A stretch of 64,000 bases of DNA from Arthrobacter sp. SLBN-112 (GTDB lineage: Bacteria > Actinomycetota > Actinomycetes > Actinomycetales > Micrococcaceae), in assembly GCF_030944625.1 (NCBI RefSeq), contig NZ_JAUSXY010000001.1, forward strand, positions 3,968,001-4,032,000, read 5' to 3'. A model generated the notes under the pieces. That model made no database searches and had not been told where the DNA came from. It saw only the letters and a list, made by a program, of their open reading frames with translations. The position numbers were made by a program, and so were the translations under genes. Shown piece by piece: positions 19,310 to 27,845 of this stretch (positions within the stretch are counted from its first letter, which is position 1; every line of letters starts with the position of its first letter).

Positions 19310-19759
19310 GTGAGTGTGCACCTGAACAGCGTCCGCAAGCTACGCGTCCATTGGCCGATCAGCGCAGAAACCTTCGGCCGTATAGCCGCCGGAGATGCTG
19401 GCGCGGTCCAGCAGGATCCTGGGCTTGCGGGCCTCCTGCAAGCCGTTGAACAGTTCCCGGACCTTGGTGATTTCGGGAACTACAAGCACGTCTTCGAATC
19501 TGGAATCGGGTTCGAGGGATTCTCCTGCGGCGAAGGGGCAACGCCCACCCTCGGCCGGGTGGGCGAGCAGACCCTGTCGCCCACGTTCGTGTTCACCACC
19601 TACTTTGATGCTTCCCTGGACGACGCCGTCCTGGAGCGGGCCATGCAGGAACTGGTGGCCATCCACCCGTGGGAACTGCCCGTCATCGAGGTGACCGGTC
19701 CACTAAGTGTTGCCGGTGGCCTGCACCGTAAGACTCCTTCAACGGCGGCAGCATCATGA
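19310..19759 (+). CDS. Hypothetical protein with NIF3/CutA-like C-terminal motif
   Basis: This 149-residue protein starts at GTG 19310, seven bases after a perfect AGGAGG, which favours it over the ATG at 19274. The N-terminal part reads SVHLNSVRKLRVHWPISAE. The C-terminal part, FVFTTYFDASLDDAVLERAM then LVAIHPWELPVIEV, resembles the ferredoxin-like segment of NIF3/CutA-type proteins, where a HPYE-P motif is common. I cannot assign an activity. Its stop overlaps the ATG of the cyclase-family gene (ATGA), so the two are co-translated and probably act in one pathway. Confidence 0.7.
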   Translation: MSVHLNSVRKLRVHWPISAETFGRIAAGDAGAVQQDPGLAGLLQAVEQFPDLGDFGNYKHVFESGIGFEGFSCGEGATPTLGRVGEQTLSPTFVFTTYFDASLDDAVLERAMQELVAIHPWELPVIEVTGPLSVAGGLHRKTPSTAAAS

Positions 19760-20505
19760 CCCTTACCACCACCGCCGCCTGGCCCGCGCTTCAGTCCGCG
19801 CTGGCAGGCAGGACATTCACGGATCTCACCCACGCCTTCCACCCGGGCCAGCCCCGTTTCTCCGCCTTTCCGGACGAAAGCCGGGAGGCACTTTTCGATC
19901 TTGAAAAAGGCGACGGATTCACGGCCCACCGGTATTCGATCGTCGGGCAGTGGGGAACGCATGTGGACCCGCCGTCGCACTTCATCCGCGGCGGCCGCAC
20001 CCTGGACCGGATTCCGGTCCAGGACATGATCCTTCCCCTTGTGGTACTGGACATCACCCGGCGCGTCGAGAAAGATCCTGATGCCACCCCTGCCATGCAG
20101 GACGTGCGGGACTGGGAGGAGCGGAACGGAACGATTCCCGCAGGATCTTTCGTCGCGCTGAGGACCGGGTGGAGCCGGCGGTGGCCGGATGGGGAGGCCA
20201 TGGCCAACAGAGGCGCCGACGGCGTAAGCCACACTCCCGGCTGGTCCCGGGAAGTGCTCTCCTTCCTTGTCGAGGAACGTTCGATCTCGGCTGTAGGGCA
20301 CGAGCAAACGGACACGGATCCCGGGTTGGCAACGTCCCGGGGAGACTTCAGCCTGGAAACATACGTCCTCGCCCAGGACCGCTGGCAGATAGAGCTGCTG
20401 GCGGACCTGAACGGACTTCCGGAGTCCGGTGCCGTGGTAGTGGCCAGCTGGGCAAAGCCAAGTGAAGGAAGTGGCTTTCCCGCTCGCGTCTTCGCCATCT
20501 CCTGA
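19756..20505 (+). CDS. Cyclase-family metal-dependent hydrolase (kynurenine formamidase-like)
   Basis: This 249-residue protein belongs to the putative-cyclase family, which includes kynurenine formamidase and isatin hydrolase. Metal-binding residues lie in GQWGTHVDPPSHF; the first His of the usual HxGTHxDxPxH is replaced (Gln-Trp), as in some subfamilies. LTHAFHPGQPRF marks the N-terminus and GHEQTDTDP a later active-site loop. It probably hydrolyses an amide, lactam or lactone, substrate unknown. It overlaps the preceding gene by 4 bases. An IclR regulator lies 30 bases downstream and is the likely controller. Confidence 0.85.
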   Translation: MTLTTTAAWPALQSALAGRTFTDLTHAFHPGQPRFSAFPDESREALFDLEKGDGFTAHRYSIVGQWGTHVDPPSHFIRGGRTLDRIPVQDMILPLVVLDITRRVEKDPDATPAMQDVRDWEERNGTIPAGSFVALRTGWSRRWPDGEAMANRGADGVSHTPGWSREVLSFLVEERSISAVGHEQTDTDPGLATSRGDFSLETYVLAQDRWQIELLADLNGLPESGAVVVASWAKPSEGSGFPARVFAIS

Positions 20506-20535
20506 TCGCCGCTAACGGTCATCTAGACTCGGACC

Positions 20536-21312
20536 ATGTTGAGGACAACAAGCATGGGGCGGGGAATCATGGCAGTCCTGGCTGCCGGGGAGCGCCACGC
20601 CCGCGGCCTCCCCGGCGGCACCGTGGCCGAGATCGCTGCGGACCTCGGCAAAGACCGCAGCCAGGTCTCCAGGAGCTTGCGGACAGCGGAGCAGGAGGGG
20701 TTCCTGCAGCGGACGCCCCAGCGCACCTTTGCCCTGGACTGGAGCGTCTTGACGGACGCGCACCTGCTGACCCGCCGTCGACTGCATTCCGACGGGGCAG
20801 CCGCCTTGGAGCACCTTTCGGGCCGGACCGACGAGGGGTGCTTTCTGGGCGTTCTCAGCGGCAACAGCACCGTTACGGTGGGTGAAAGCATCCCCGCCAG
20901 CAGCAGAATGGTTGGCTCCTGGCTGGGCCGGCCCTACCCTGCCTACTGCAGTGACGCCGGGCAGGCGCTCTTTTGGGAAACCTCCGATGGCGAGGTTCGC
21001 AAAACTTTCGCGTCCGTGCCATTCCAGCAGCACGGCCCTAACACGCCGGCCAACGTTGAGGAATTCCTGGCGCGCCTCAAGGAGGCACGCTTACGCGGTT
21101 ATTCAATCGTCGACGAGGAAGCGGAACCGGGGCTTTACTCGCTGGCCGTGCCCATCAGGGACTTCAGGGGTGAAGTAGTGGCCGCGCTGCAGGTGGTTGG
21201 CGTGAAGAGCCGCATCGAGCCCAGGCAGGCCGAACACGCGAAAGCGCTCCGCGAAGAAGGTGAATGGCTCGAGGCCATGCTCGGAGGGCATTCGCAGCAC
21301 AACCGTCCATAG
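20536..21312 (+). CDS. IclR-family transcriptional regulator
   Basis: This 258-residue protein has an N-terminal winged helix (about 1-70), with VAEIAADLGKDRSQVSRSL as the recognition helix. The IclR effector domain follows (about 85-250), with PAYCSDAGQALFWE, EARLRGYSIVDEEAEPGLY and SLAVPIRDFRGEVVAALQV. It follows the cyclase gene closely and may respond to its substrate. The ribosome site at 20536 is weak; an internal ATG at 20554 is an alternative. It faces a second IclR gene tail-to-tail. Confidence 0.88.
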   Translation: MLRTTSMGRGIMAVLAAGERHARGLPGGTVAEIAADLGKDRSQVSRSLRTAEQEGFLQRTPQRTFALDWSVLTDAHLLTRRRLHSDGAAALEHLSGRTDEGCFLGVLSGNSTVTVGESIPASSRMVGSWLGRPYPAYCSDAGQALFWETSDGEVRKTFASVPFQQHGPNTPANVEEFLARLKEARLRGYSIVDEEAEPGLYSLAVPIRDFRGEVVAALQVVGVKSRIEPRQAEHAKALREEGEWLEAMLGGHSQHNRP

Positions 21313-21328
21313 GAGCTGCGGACGGCCG

Positions 21329-22102
21329 TTATTGCTCCACCGCGAGACGACCTGATCCGAGCCTGGCTGCGGCCCCGGCGAGAATATCCGCCACTTCCTC
21401 GGTCCGAACATCGACATCGGCCCGGCTGCCCAGCACACTGAGCGAAGCCAGGATGCCGCCCTCCGGATCGCGGATGGGTACGGCCACTTCAGTAATGCCG
21501 TGCTCAAACTCCTCAGCAGCAACAACATAGCCCCGGGGCTTGTCCCTGGCCATCAAGTCCCAGGCCTCCGCGCTGGAATGCGGAGCGCCAGGGCCCCCGA
21601 CCCCGACGAAATTTACGTCGGAGAGCAAAGCCTCAAAACCGCGCCGCCTAAGGTCCCACATCAAGGCCCGCCCTGATCCCGTACACCAGACGGGGGTGAC
21701 CATGCCGGGCTGGACGAAGCTGCCGGCCTGCGAATCGTTGCTGGACGCCAGCAGGAGGATGACCCGGTAACCGTCACGTACGGATAGCCGGGCACGCAGC
21801 CCCGTTGAGGCCACCAGGGTTTCGAGTTCCGCTCCTGCGTCCCTTATCCAGCCGGTGTTAAGCGTGGCGGCCAGGCTGAAGAAGCCGCTTCCCACCCGGA
21901 ACGGACCCCGCTCGCGGCGTTCCAGGAGGCCAAGCTCGCAAAGCTCCTGCGTCAGGCGGGAGACGCGGCTTTGGTCCATATCGAGCTCGGCAGCCAGCTG
22001 CGAGACGCCTAAGAGCTGCTTGCCGGCCTTTTCCCGGTCAACCACCAAACGCATGATCCGCAGCCCCTGCGCCAGCGATGACGCCTCCGGGGAGTTATCC
22101 AC
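21329..22102 (-). CDS. IclR-family transcriptional regulator
   Basis: This 257-residue protein has a helix-turn-helix at about residues 30-55 (VSQLAAELDMDQSRVSRLTQ). The effector domain includes TPVWCTGSGRALMWDL, RDKPRGYVVAAEEFEHGI and TEVAVPIRDPEGGILASLSV. The GTG start has AGGAG about 10 bases upstream. It is a paralogue of the convergent neighbour at 20536-21312 and lies just downstream of the amino-acid permease gene on the same strand, so the permease may be its target. Confidence 0.88.
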   Translation of the reverse strand: MDNSPEASSLAQGLRIMRLVVDREKAGKQLLGVSQLAAELDMDQSRVSRLTQELCELGLLERRERGPFRVGSGFFSLAATLNTGWIRDAGAELETLVASTGLRARLSVRDGYRVILLLASSNDSQAGSFVQPGMVTPVWCTGSGRALMWDLRRRGFEALLSDVNFVGVGGPGAPHSSAEAWDLMARDKPRGYVVAAEEFEHGITEVAVPIRDPEGGILASLSVLGSRADVDVRTEEVADILAGAAARLGSGRLAVEQ

Positions 22103-22253
22103 GCTTACTGCTCCTTCCGACCGTCAACCAGCCTATCCTCACACGGGCAAAGCTTTTGACGGCCCAAAAGCAACACCGGGACCCGCCCAAAGGCCAGGGG
22201 CCCGGCGCAGGCGGTTCCGCCGTCTGCACCAGGCCCCGGAAAGGCGTCTTGCC

Positions 22254-23693
22254 CTAGTTCGCCAGGCCGGCCCGGGACTTCCGCCCGTACCTGAGGTGGA
22301 AGTAGCCGTAGCAGGCCGCAACGAAAGGCACACCAAAGTACAGGGCCGCGACCTGGGCCGGGTCAAAGGCTATGCCTACGAGGGAAACGACGCAGAGGGA
22401 AAACGCCAGGACCGGAACCAGCGGGAAGAGCGGGGCACGGTACGGCAAAGCGGAAACGTCCCCGCCGTTCCGGACAAAAGACCGCCGATGGAAGAAATGC
22501 GAGGCAGTGATGGACATCCACACTCCCACCACCGCGAAGCCGGCCACCGAAACGAGCGCCAGGTAAACGGTCTCCGGGGCGACCACGCTGCTGATGAGCG
22601 AGGCCAGGCCGCCGAGCATGCTCACCGAGAGCGCGATCATGGGAATGCCGCGCCCCGTCAACTTCTTGAGTGCCTGGGGCGCCTGGCCTTCGTCGGCGAG
22701 GGAGTAGAGCATCCTGGCGCATGAGAACAAGCCGCTGTTCCCGGCAGACAGCAGCGCAGTGATGATGACGAAGTTCATCAGGTCGGCGGCGAAAGGAACA
22801 CCGGTAGCCGTGAACACAGTCACGAAGGGGCTCTCGTCGAGCCCAACTTCCGTGTAAGGAATGGTTGCGGCAATGACAGCGATGGCACCTACGAAGAACA
22901 CCAGGAGGCGGATTACCGTACTCCGCATCGCCTTGGGGATGCTCGTGGCGGGGTCCTTCGTCTCGCCCGCGGCTACACCAATGAGTTCGGAGCCGGAGAA
23001 GGCGTAAAAGACAGCGAGCGCGGTCACGAGGACGCCGGTGAACCCATTGGGAAACAGGCCGCCATCGGTGTTGAAATTCTCGAACAGGAAAGGATGGGCG
23101 CCGGATTCGCTCAGCGGGTGGAAGCCCAGAAGGGCTGCCCCGCCCAGGACGATGAGCGCAATGATGGCGCCTACCTTGACGATGGCGAACCAGAATTCCG
23201 ACTCACCGAAGAACTTGGACGAGACCGCGTTGAGGCCGAACAGCGTAGCGGCGAACACGAGGCACCAGACCCACACATCAACGCCGGGGAACCACCGCTG
23301 CATCAGCAGTCCGGAGGCCGTGAACTCGGATCCGATGGCGACGGCCCAGCACAGCCAGTAAAGCCAGGCTGTGGCGAATCCGGTGGCGGGACCGATGGAC
23401 CGCGCAGCATAGATATGGAATGCCCCGGACACGGGGTACGCAATGGCGAGCTCACCCAGGCAGGCCATCACCAGATAGACCACGAAGGCACCCACGAGGT
23501 AGGCAAGGACGGCGCCCAGGGGACCCGCCTGGGAAATGGTGTATCCCGAGCTGAGGAACAGGCCGGAACCGATCACGCCGCCCATGGCGATCATGACAAG
23601 GTGCCGGGGTCCCATGGAGCGGCGCAGGCCCGACTCTGTGGCCGGTGGTGCACCGGGCTCCGGCTTGAGGGTAAGGGGGGTCGAAGATTCCAA
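22254..23693 (-). CDS. Amino-acid permease, APC/AAT family
   Basis: This 479-residue transporter has 12 hydrophobic segments. The AAT signature is at the N-terminus: MGPRHLVMIAMGGVIGSGLFLSSG with the unwound helix-1 GVIGSG. Helix 6 carries YAFSGSELIGVAAGETKDP, the standard substrate-site loop. It is a H+-coupled uptake system for an amino acid; related proteins carry S-methylmethionine, aromatic or basic amino acids, and the sequence does not decide. The TTG start at 23693 has GGAGG seven bases upstream. It is divergent from the homoserine-dehydrogenase/aldehyde-dehydrogenase pair and shares its 290-base control region. Confidence 0.88.
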   Translation of the reverse strand: MESSTPLTLKPEPGAPPATESGLRRSMGPRHLVMIAMGGVIGSGLFLSSGYTISQAGPLGAVLAYLVGAFVVYLVMACLGELAIAYPVSGAFHIYAARSIGPATGFATAWLYWLCWAVAIGSEFTASGLLMQRWFPGVDVWVWCLVFAATLFGLNAVSSKFFGESEFWFAIVKVGAIIALIVLGGAALLGFHPLSESGAHPFLFENFNTDGGLFPNGFTGVLVTALAVFYAFSGSELIGVAAGETKDPATSIPKAMRSTVIRLLVFFVGAIAVIAATIPYTEVGLDESPFVTVFTATGVPFAADLMNFVIITALLSAGNSGLFSCARMLYSLADEGQAPQALKKLTGRGIPMIALSVSMLGGLASLISSVVAPETVYLALVSVAGFAVVGVWMSITASHFFHRRSFVRNGGDVSALPYRAPLFPLVPVLAFSLCVVSLVGIAFDPAQVAALYFGVPFVAACYGYFHLRYGRKSRAGLAN

Positions 23694-23817
23694 GAGATGC
23701 CTCCAGTGGGGGGATGGTGGGAAGGACGGCCGCGGTTCGATTGCCCGTCCAAGAGGAGCTGTTAGCGCGTCGACAGTGACGAAAGTAACACGAAAGTGAA
23801 GTTTTAGTCATCAAAAT

Positions 23818-23848
23818 CATATGAAAATGCGAATGTTGCACGCATATG
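23818..23848. promoter_or_regulatory. Candidate operator between the permease and homoserine-dehydrogenase genes
   Basis: CATATG occurs at 23818-23823 and 23843-23848. Inside them ATGCG (23827-23831) and CGCAT (23841-23845) form an inverted repeat. The AT-rich setting in a divergent promoter region, near an AsnC-family gene, fits an Lrp/AsnC-type site. Confidence 0.45.
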
Positions 23849-23980
23849 GCCGTTACGCCGTATGTCGATGTGGTCCTCCAATGGTCGATATGGCCGCCCG
23901 ATAGTGCGTTTGGACATGTCCCTACGGACAGCGGCCGGGGCCACGATGGGAGCACCAAACCACCACATCAAAGGAGCACC

Positions 23981-25033
23981 ATGACCACCTACGACATTGC
24001 GCTGATCGGGTTCGGCGGCGTCAACCGCACCCTCGCCGAGCTGATCGCAACCCGGGGCGATGAGCTCAGCCGCGAGCTGGGCTTCGGCCTGCGGGTGGTC
24101 GCCATAACGGACCTTCGGCTCGGTTCCCTGGTCCGGAACGGGGGAATCGACATGGACATGGCCTTGCGGATAAACCCCGCTGACGAGACCTTCGCAGCGC
24201 ACGGAGGATCCGCGGACCCGGACAACGAGCGCGTCATCAGGACGTGCTCCGCCGAGATCATTTGCGAGGCGACCTTCACCAACCCGGCAACCGGGGAACC
24301 GGCCGCTTCGCATGTGCGGTGGGCACTCGAAGCGGGGAAGAGCGTCTGCACCACCAACAAGGGCCCCGTTGCCCTGCATGGTGCGGAGCTCACCGGACTT
24401 GCACAGCGGAACGGGCTGCACTTTGAATTCGAGGGCGCCGTGATGAGTGGAACCCCCGTCATCCGACTCGCCAGGCAATTGTTCCCCGGACTGGCCCTCA
24501 ACGGGTTCGAGGGCATCCTCAACGGCACCAGCAACTACGTCCTGGGCCGGATGGAAGAAGGCCTCGGTTTTGAGGAGTCAATCCGGGAAGCCCAGCGGCG
24601 GGGATATGCCGAGGCGGACCCCACAGCAGACATCGACGGCTACGACGTCCAGCTCAAAGTCCTGATCCTTGCAAACGAACTCCTCGGCGCGGGCCTAACG
24701 CTTGCGGACGTTCAGCGCCAAGGCATCTCGGCCCTGACCCCCGGGGACCTCAGCAGGGCAAAGAGCGAGGGCCGCCGATGGAAACTGGTGGGCTCAGCAC
24801 GGCGGAACCCGGACGGAACCATCAGCGCCTCCGTGGCCCCCGCGGCGCTCCCCCTGGACCACGGCCTCGCGGGAGTGTCCGGTGCGAATAACGCCGTCTC
24901 GTTCAATACCGATCTCCTCGGGCCGGTTACCGTTTCGGGGCCCGGGGCCGGACGGGTGGAGACGGCGTATGCCCTCCTGTCGGACATTATTGCCATGCAC
25001 GGTACCCGGAACCGGGTGGCTGCAGATGCGTGA
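23981..25033 (+). CDS. Homoserine dehydrogenase family protein without ACT domain, possibly catabolic
   Basis: Homoserine dehydrogenase interconverts L-homoserine and L-aspartate 4-semialdehyde with NAD(P). The 350-residue protein has the nucleotide-binding [16 protein letters not shown] and [11 protein letters not shown]. The catalytic domain has [20 protein letters not shown] and [19 protein letters not shown], whose final Lys is the catalytic one. It lacks the C-terminal ACT domain that gives threonine feedback control in biosynthetic enzymes, and there is no thrC or thrB beside it. The ATG at 23981 has AAGGAG upstream. It overlaps the aldehyde dehydrogenase by 8 bases. This context points to homoserine breakdown more than to biosynthesis. 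Confidence 0.85.
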   Translation: MTTYDIALIGFGGVNRTLAELIATRGDELSRELGFGLRVVAITDLRLGSLVRNGGIDMDMALRINPADETFAAHGGSADPDNERVIRTCSAEIICEATFTNPATGEPAASHVRWALEAGKSVCTTNKGPVALHGAELTGLAQRNGLHFEFEGAVMSGTPVIRLARQLFPGLALNGFEGILNGTSNYVLGRMEEGLGFEESIREAQRRGYAEADPTADIDGYDVQLKVLILANELLGAGLTLADVQRQGISALTPGDLSRAKSEGRRWKLVGSARRNPDGTISASVAPAALPLDHGLAGVSGANNAVSFNTDLLGPVTVSGPGAGRVETAYALLSDIIAMHGTRNRVAADA

Positions 25034-26441
25034 ATCGATGCTTGCACCCGTTGACCCTGAACTGGCCGTCTTCCGCGACGTGCTGAGCCCCTATGATGGC
25101 CGGGTGGTCGGGGCAGTCGCCCTGGCGCAACCGGAATCCGTGGACGCCATTGTTGCTGCGGCCCGGGCCGGGGCGCAGCAGGCACGGGCGTTGTCCCGCC
25201 ATGCCCGGGGAAAGATCCTGGACAGTGCCGCCTCGAAGATTGAGGAACGGCGCATGCAATTTGCCGGCACCATCACGGCGGAGAGCGGAAAAACGATCCG
25301 CCAGGCACGCAAGGAGGTGCTGCGGGCAGTCAACACCCTGCGTCTGTCCGCGGCAGAGGCGCGCCGCAACGCCGGCGAGACAATTCCCTTCGACTCCTAT
25401 GAGGGCTCGGAAGACCGCATGGGATGGTACTCCCGCGAACCGCTGGGGATCATCGCGGCAATCACGCCCTACAACGATCCGCTGAACCTGGTGGCGCACA
25501 AAGTGGGCCCCGCCATCGCAGGAGGAAACGCCGTCATCCTCAAGCCATCCGCCCTGACACCCCTGTGTGCGGAATTGCTGGCGGAGGTCCTCACCGAAGC
25601 CGGCCTGCCGCCGGGGGTGCTTACGGTGGTCCACGGGGGCAGGGACGTTGCCGAGGCGATCGTGGCGAACCGCGAGATCCGGCTGGTGTCCTTCACGGGC
25701 GGGTTTTCCACCGGGGAAGCCATCGCAAGGACGGCAGGACTGAAGAAGCTCTCCATGGATCTGGGTGGAAATGCCCCCGTGATCATCATGGACGACGCGG
25801 ACATTGACGCCGCCGTGAAGGCCTGCGTCTCGGGAGCTTTTTGGGCGGCAGGGCAGAACTGCGTGGGAGTGCAGCGCATCCTCGTGGCCGAGCCCCTGTA
25901 CCGGGAGTTCCGCCGGCTCTTCCTGCACGAGACGGCGCAGCTTGTGTCCGGCAACCCGGATGACGAAGCCACCGACATGGGCCCGATGATCACTGCCGCC
26001 GCCGTGGACCAGCTCACGGCAAAGATAGACGCGGCGGTCGCCGCCGGGGCTGCTGTCCTGGCGGGAAACACCAGGGTTGGCAACGTCCTCCAGCCCACGG
26101 TCCTGGAGAAGGTCAGTCCCTCCGGCAGGTTCTGGATGGAGGAGGTCTTTGGACCGGTGGTCATGCTTCAGCCGTTCTCAACCTTTGACGAAGCGGTGGA
26201 GATGGCCAACGCCGTGGACTTCAGCCTCCATGCCGGGATCTTCACGCGTTCGCTGGACACGGCGCTGGAGGCTGCGTCCCGCATCGAGGCAGGCGGAGTC
26301 ATGGTCAACGACTCATCGGACTACCGCTTCGATGGAATGCCTTTCGGTGGATCCAAGTACGGCAGCATGGGCCGCGAAGGCGTGCGTTTCGCCTACGAGG
26401 AAATGACCCAGCCAAAGGTTGTCTGCATCAAGCGCCAATAA
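25026..26441 (+). CDS. NAD(P)-dependent aldehyde dehydrogenase
   Basis: This is a 471-residue ALDH-superfamily enzyme. Visible active-site elements are Asn150 in [14 protein letters not shown], Lys173 in [10 protein letters not shown], and the nucleophile Cys279 in [23 protein letters not shown] is near the C-terminus. The usual general-base Glu of ELGG is Asp245 here (MDLGGNAP). The N-terminus and NDPLN loop resemble lactaldehyde/phosphonoacetaldehyde-type ALDHs. Coupled to the homoserine dehydrogenase gene, a natural substrate would be aspartate semialdehyde, giving aspartate; this is inference. The ATG at 25026 overlaps the upstream stop; ATG 25038 is an alternative. Confidence 0.88.
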   Translation: MRESMLAPVDPELAVFRDVLSPYDGRVVGAVALAQPESVDAIVAAARAGAQQARALSRHARGKILDSAASKIEERRMQFAGTITAESGKTIRQARKEVLRAVNTLRLSAAEARRNAGETIPFDSYEGSEDRMGWYSREPLGIIAAITPYNDPLNLVAHKVGPAIAGGNAVILKPSALTPLCAELLAEVLTEAGLPPGVLTVVHGGRDVAEAIVANREIRLVSFTGGFSTGEAIARTAGLKKLSMDLGGNAPVIIMDDADIDAAVKACVSGAFWAAGQNCVGVQRILVAEPLYREFRRLFLHETAQLVSGNPDDEATDMGPMITAAAVDQLTAKIDAAVAAGAAVLAGNTRVGNVLQPTVLEKVSPSGRFWMEEVFGPVVMLQPFSTFDEAVEMANAVDFSLHAGIFTRSLDTALEAASRIEAGGVMVNDSSDYRFDGMPFGGSKYGSMGREGVRFAYEEMTQPKVVCIKRQ

Positions 26442-26486
26442 AGGGTCAGGTCCCCGCGGTGCGGCCGGGGTGCCGGGAGATCCTGG

Positions 26487-26948
26487 CTAGGTCGGCAGGA
26501 CTCCCGCGCTCCGCCGGACATAGTTGGAAAGGGTCATCGCCGTTACCGTGTCCGTCACACCGGGTGTGGCCGCAATTTGTTCCCAGATCTCCTGGATCCG
26601 TTCAAGCGAACGCGCTTCCACCCGCACCAGGAGATCGAAGTCGCCACTGACCACATCGCACAGAACCACCTCCGGGATCGATTGCAGCACGGCGATAACG
26701 TCCGCCCCGCGAACCCTGTCCTTCCGGTAGACCATCAGGAAGGCCGAAACTGTGCCTTGACCCGGAGCGCCGGCCACCACGGTGTAGCCCTGGATATATC
26801 CCTGCCGTTCCATCCGGTCGATACGTTGCCGGACGGCGTTGCGGGAGAGCATCACCTTCGCTGCCAGCTCCGCATGACTGACCCGGGCATTGCGCGTCAG
26901 CTCCGCCAGGATGCTCTGATCGATCCGATCAAGACTAGCCCGGTCCAT
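26487..26948 (-). CDS. Lrp/AsnC-family transcriptional regulator
   Basis: This 153-residue regulator has an N-terminal helix-turn-helix (ILAELTRNARVSHAELAAKV then LSRNAVRQRIDRMERQGYI). The C-terminal RAM effector domain (about 65-145) has VVLCDVVSGDFDLLVRVEA. ATG at 26948 has AAGGG six bases upstream and is preferred over GTG at 26954. It converges with the aldehyde-dehydrogenase gene and is divergent from a HAD hydrolase. As an amino-acid-sensing family it is a good candidate to control the permease/homoserine genes. Confidence 0.9.
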   Translation of the reverse strand: MDRASLDRIDQSILAELTRNARVSHAELAAKVMLSRNAVRQRIDRMERQGYIQGYTVVAGAPGQGTVSAFLMVYRKDRVRGADVIAVLQSIPEVVLCDVVSGDFDLLVRVEARSLERIQEIWEQIAATPGVTDTVTAMTLSNYVRRSAGVLPT

Positions 26949-27021
26949 GTCCACCCTTCACCGTATGAATTCCCAACAGCAGACACGAGCCGGCCCGGCT
27001 CCCGAATGAAAGCACACAGAG

Positions 27022-27759
27022 ATGATACTTCGGCACCAGCCGCTCCAAAGCCGCACGGCAGCCTTCAGCTGCGTGCTGTTCGACATGGACGGAACGCTCC
27101 TCGATTCAGCACCGGGCGTAACAGCCAGCGCAGCCTTTGCACTGGCTGCCGTGGGGGCGCCGGTTCCACCGGGTGCAGACCTGCTCAGGTTGGTGGGGCC
27201 ACCCATGCTCGAATCCTTCAGGAAGTTTTTGGGGCACGATGAGGTCCTCGCCCAACGGGCCCTTAAGCACTACCGGCAGGCGTATGCGGACTACGGCGCG
27301 CAGCAGTCTGTTCCGTACGCCGGCATACGGGAAATGCTGGAACAGCTCCACTTTGCCGGCATACCCCTGGCGGTCGCGACATCCAAGGCCGAAGACCAGG
27401 CGGTCCGGATGGCACGCCGCTTTGGGATGGACCACTACTTCACCTCCATCTGCGGCGCATCGGACCAGGACGGGAGATGGAGCAAAGCGGACGTCATTGC
27501 CGAAGTGCTGGGCAGGCTGGAGGATGCGAATGTGGACGTCGGCGGCCCGCTCATGGTGGGTGACCGCAGCTACGACGTTGCAGGGGCCACCGTCCATGGC
27601 ATGCCCGCAGTCTTCGCGAGCTGGGGTTACGGCTGCCCGGGAGAAGACGTCGGAGCCATCCTCGTTGCGGCCTCACCGGCCGCAGTGCTCCCTGCGGTCC
27701 TGGGGACCGAAGGAACTCCTGGCCGCCAGGCGCAGGCGATGCCGCTTCCCAGCCCTTGA
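27022..27759 (+). CDS. HAD hydrolase, phosphoglycolate-phosphatase (Gph/PGP)-like
   Basis: This 245-residue protein has motif I in CVLFDMDGTLLDSAPG, motif II in PLAVATSKAEDQA, motif III Lys in RWSKADVIAEVL, and motif IV in PLMVGDRSYDVAGA. The helical C1 cap sits between motifs I and II. Substrates of such enzymes include phosphoglycolate and sugar phosphates. The C-terminal 30 residues are low complexity. A terminator follows directly. Confidence 0.88.
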   Translation: MILRHQPLQSRTAAFSCVLFDMDGTLLDSAPGVTASAAFALAAVGAPVPPGADLLRLVGPPMLESFRKFLGHDEVLAQRALKHYRQAYADYGAQQSVPYAGIREMLEQLHFAGIPLAVATSKAEDQAVRMARRFGMDHYFTSICGASDQDGRWSKADVIAEVLGRLEDANVDVGGPLMVGDRSYDVAGATVHGMPAVFASWGYGCPGEDVGAILVAASPAAVLPAVLGTEGTPGRQAQAMPLPSP

Positions 27760-27762
27760 AGA

Positions 27763-27800
27763 GGGCGACGGCGGCACTCCGCCACGTGCCGTCGTCGCCC
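27763..27800 (+). terminator. Hairpin terminator after the HAD gene
   Basis: GGGCGACGGCGGCA (27763-27776) pairs with TGCCGTCGTCGCCC (27787-27800) with one mismatch and a 10-base loop, just 4 bases past the HAD stop and ahead of rlmC. Confidence 0.75.
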
Positions 27801-27845
27801 GTTCACTTCGAGGCTGTGGAGGCGACCGGGTAAACTTGTCCGGTC

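Noticed and set aside
26452..26470. Short G/C hairpin after the aldehyde-dehydrogenase gene
   Set aside because: The stem is only 5 base pairs with no T-run; too weak to call a terminator.
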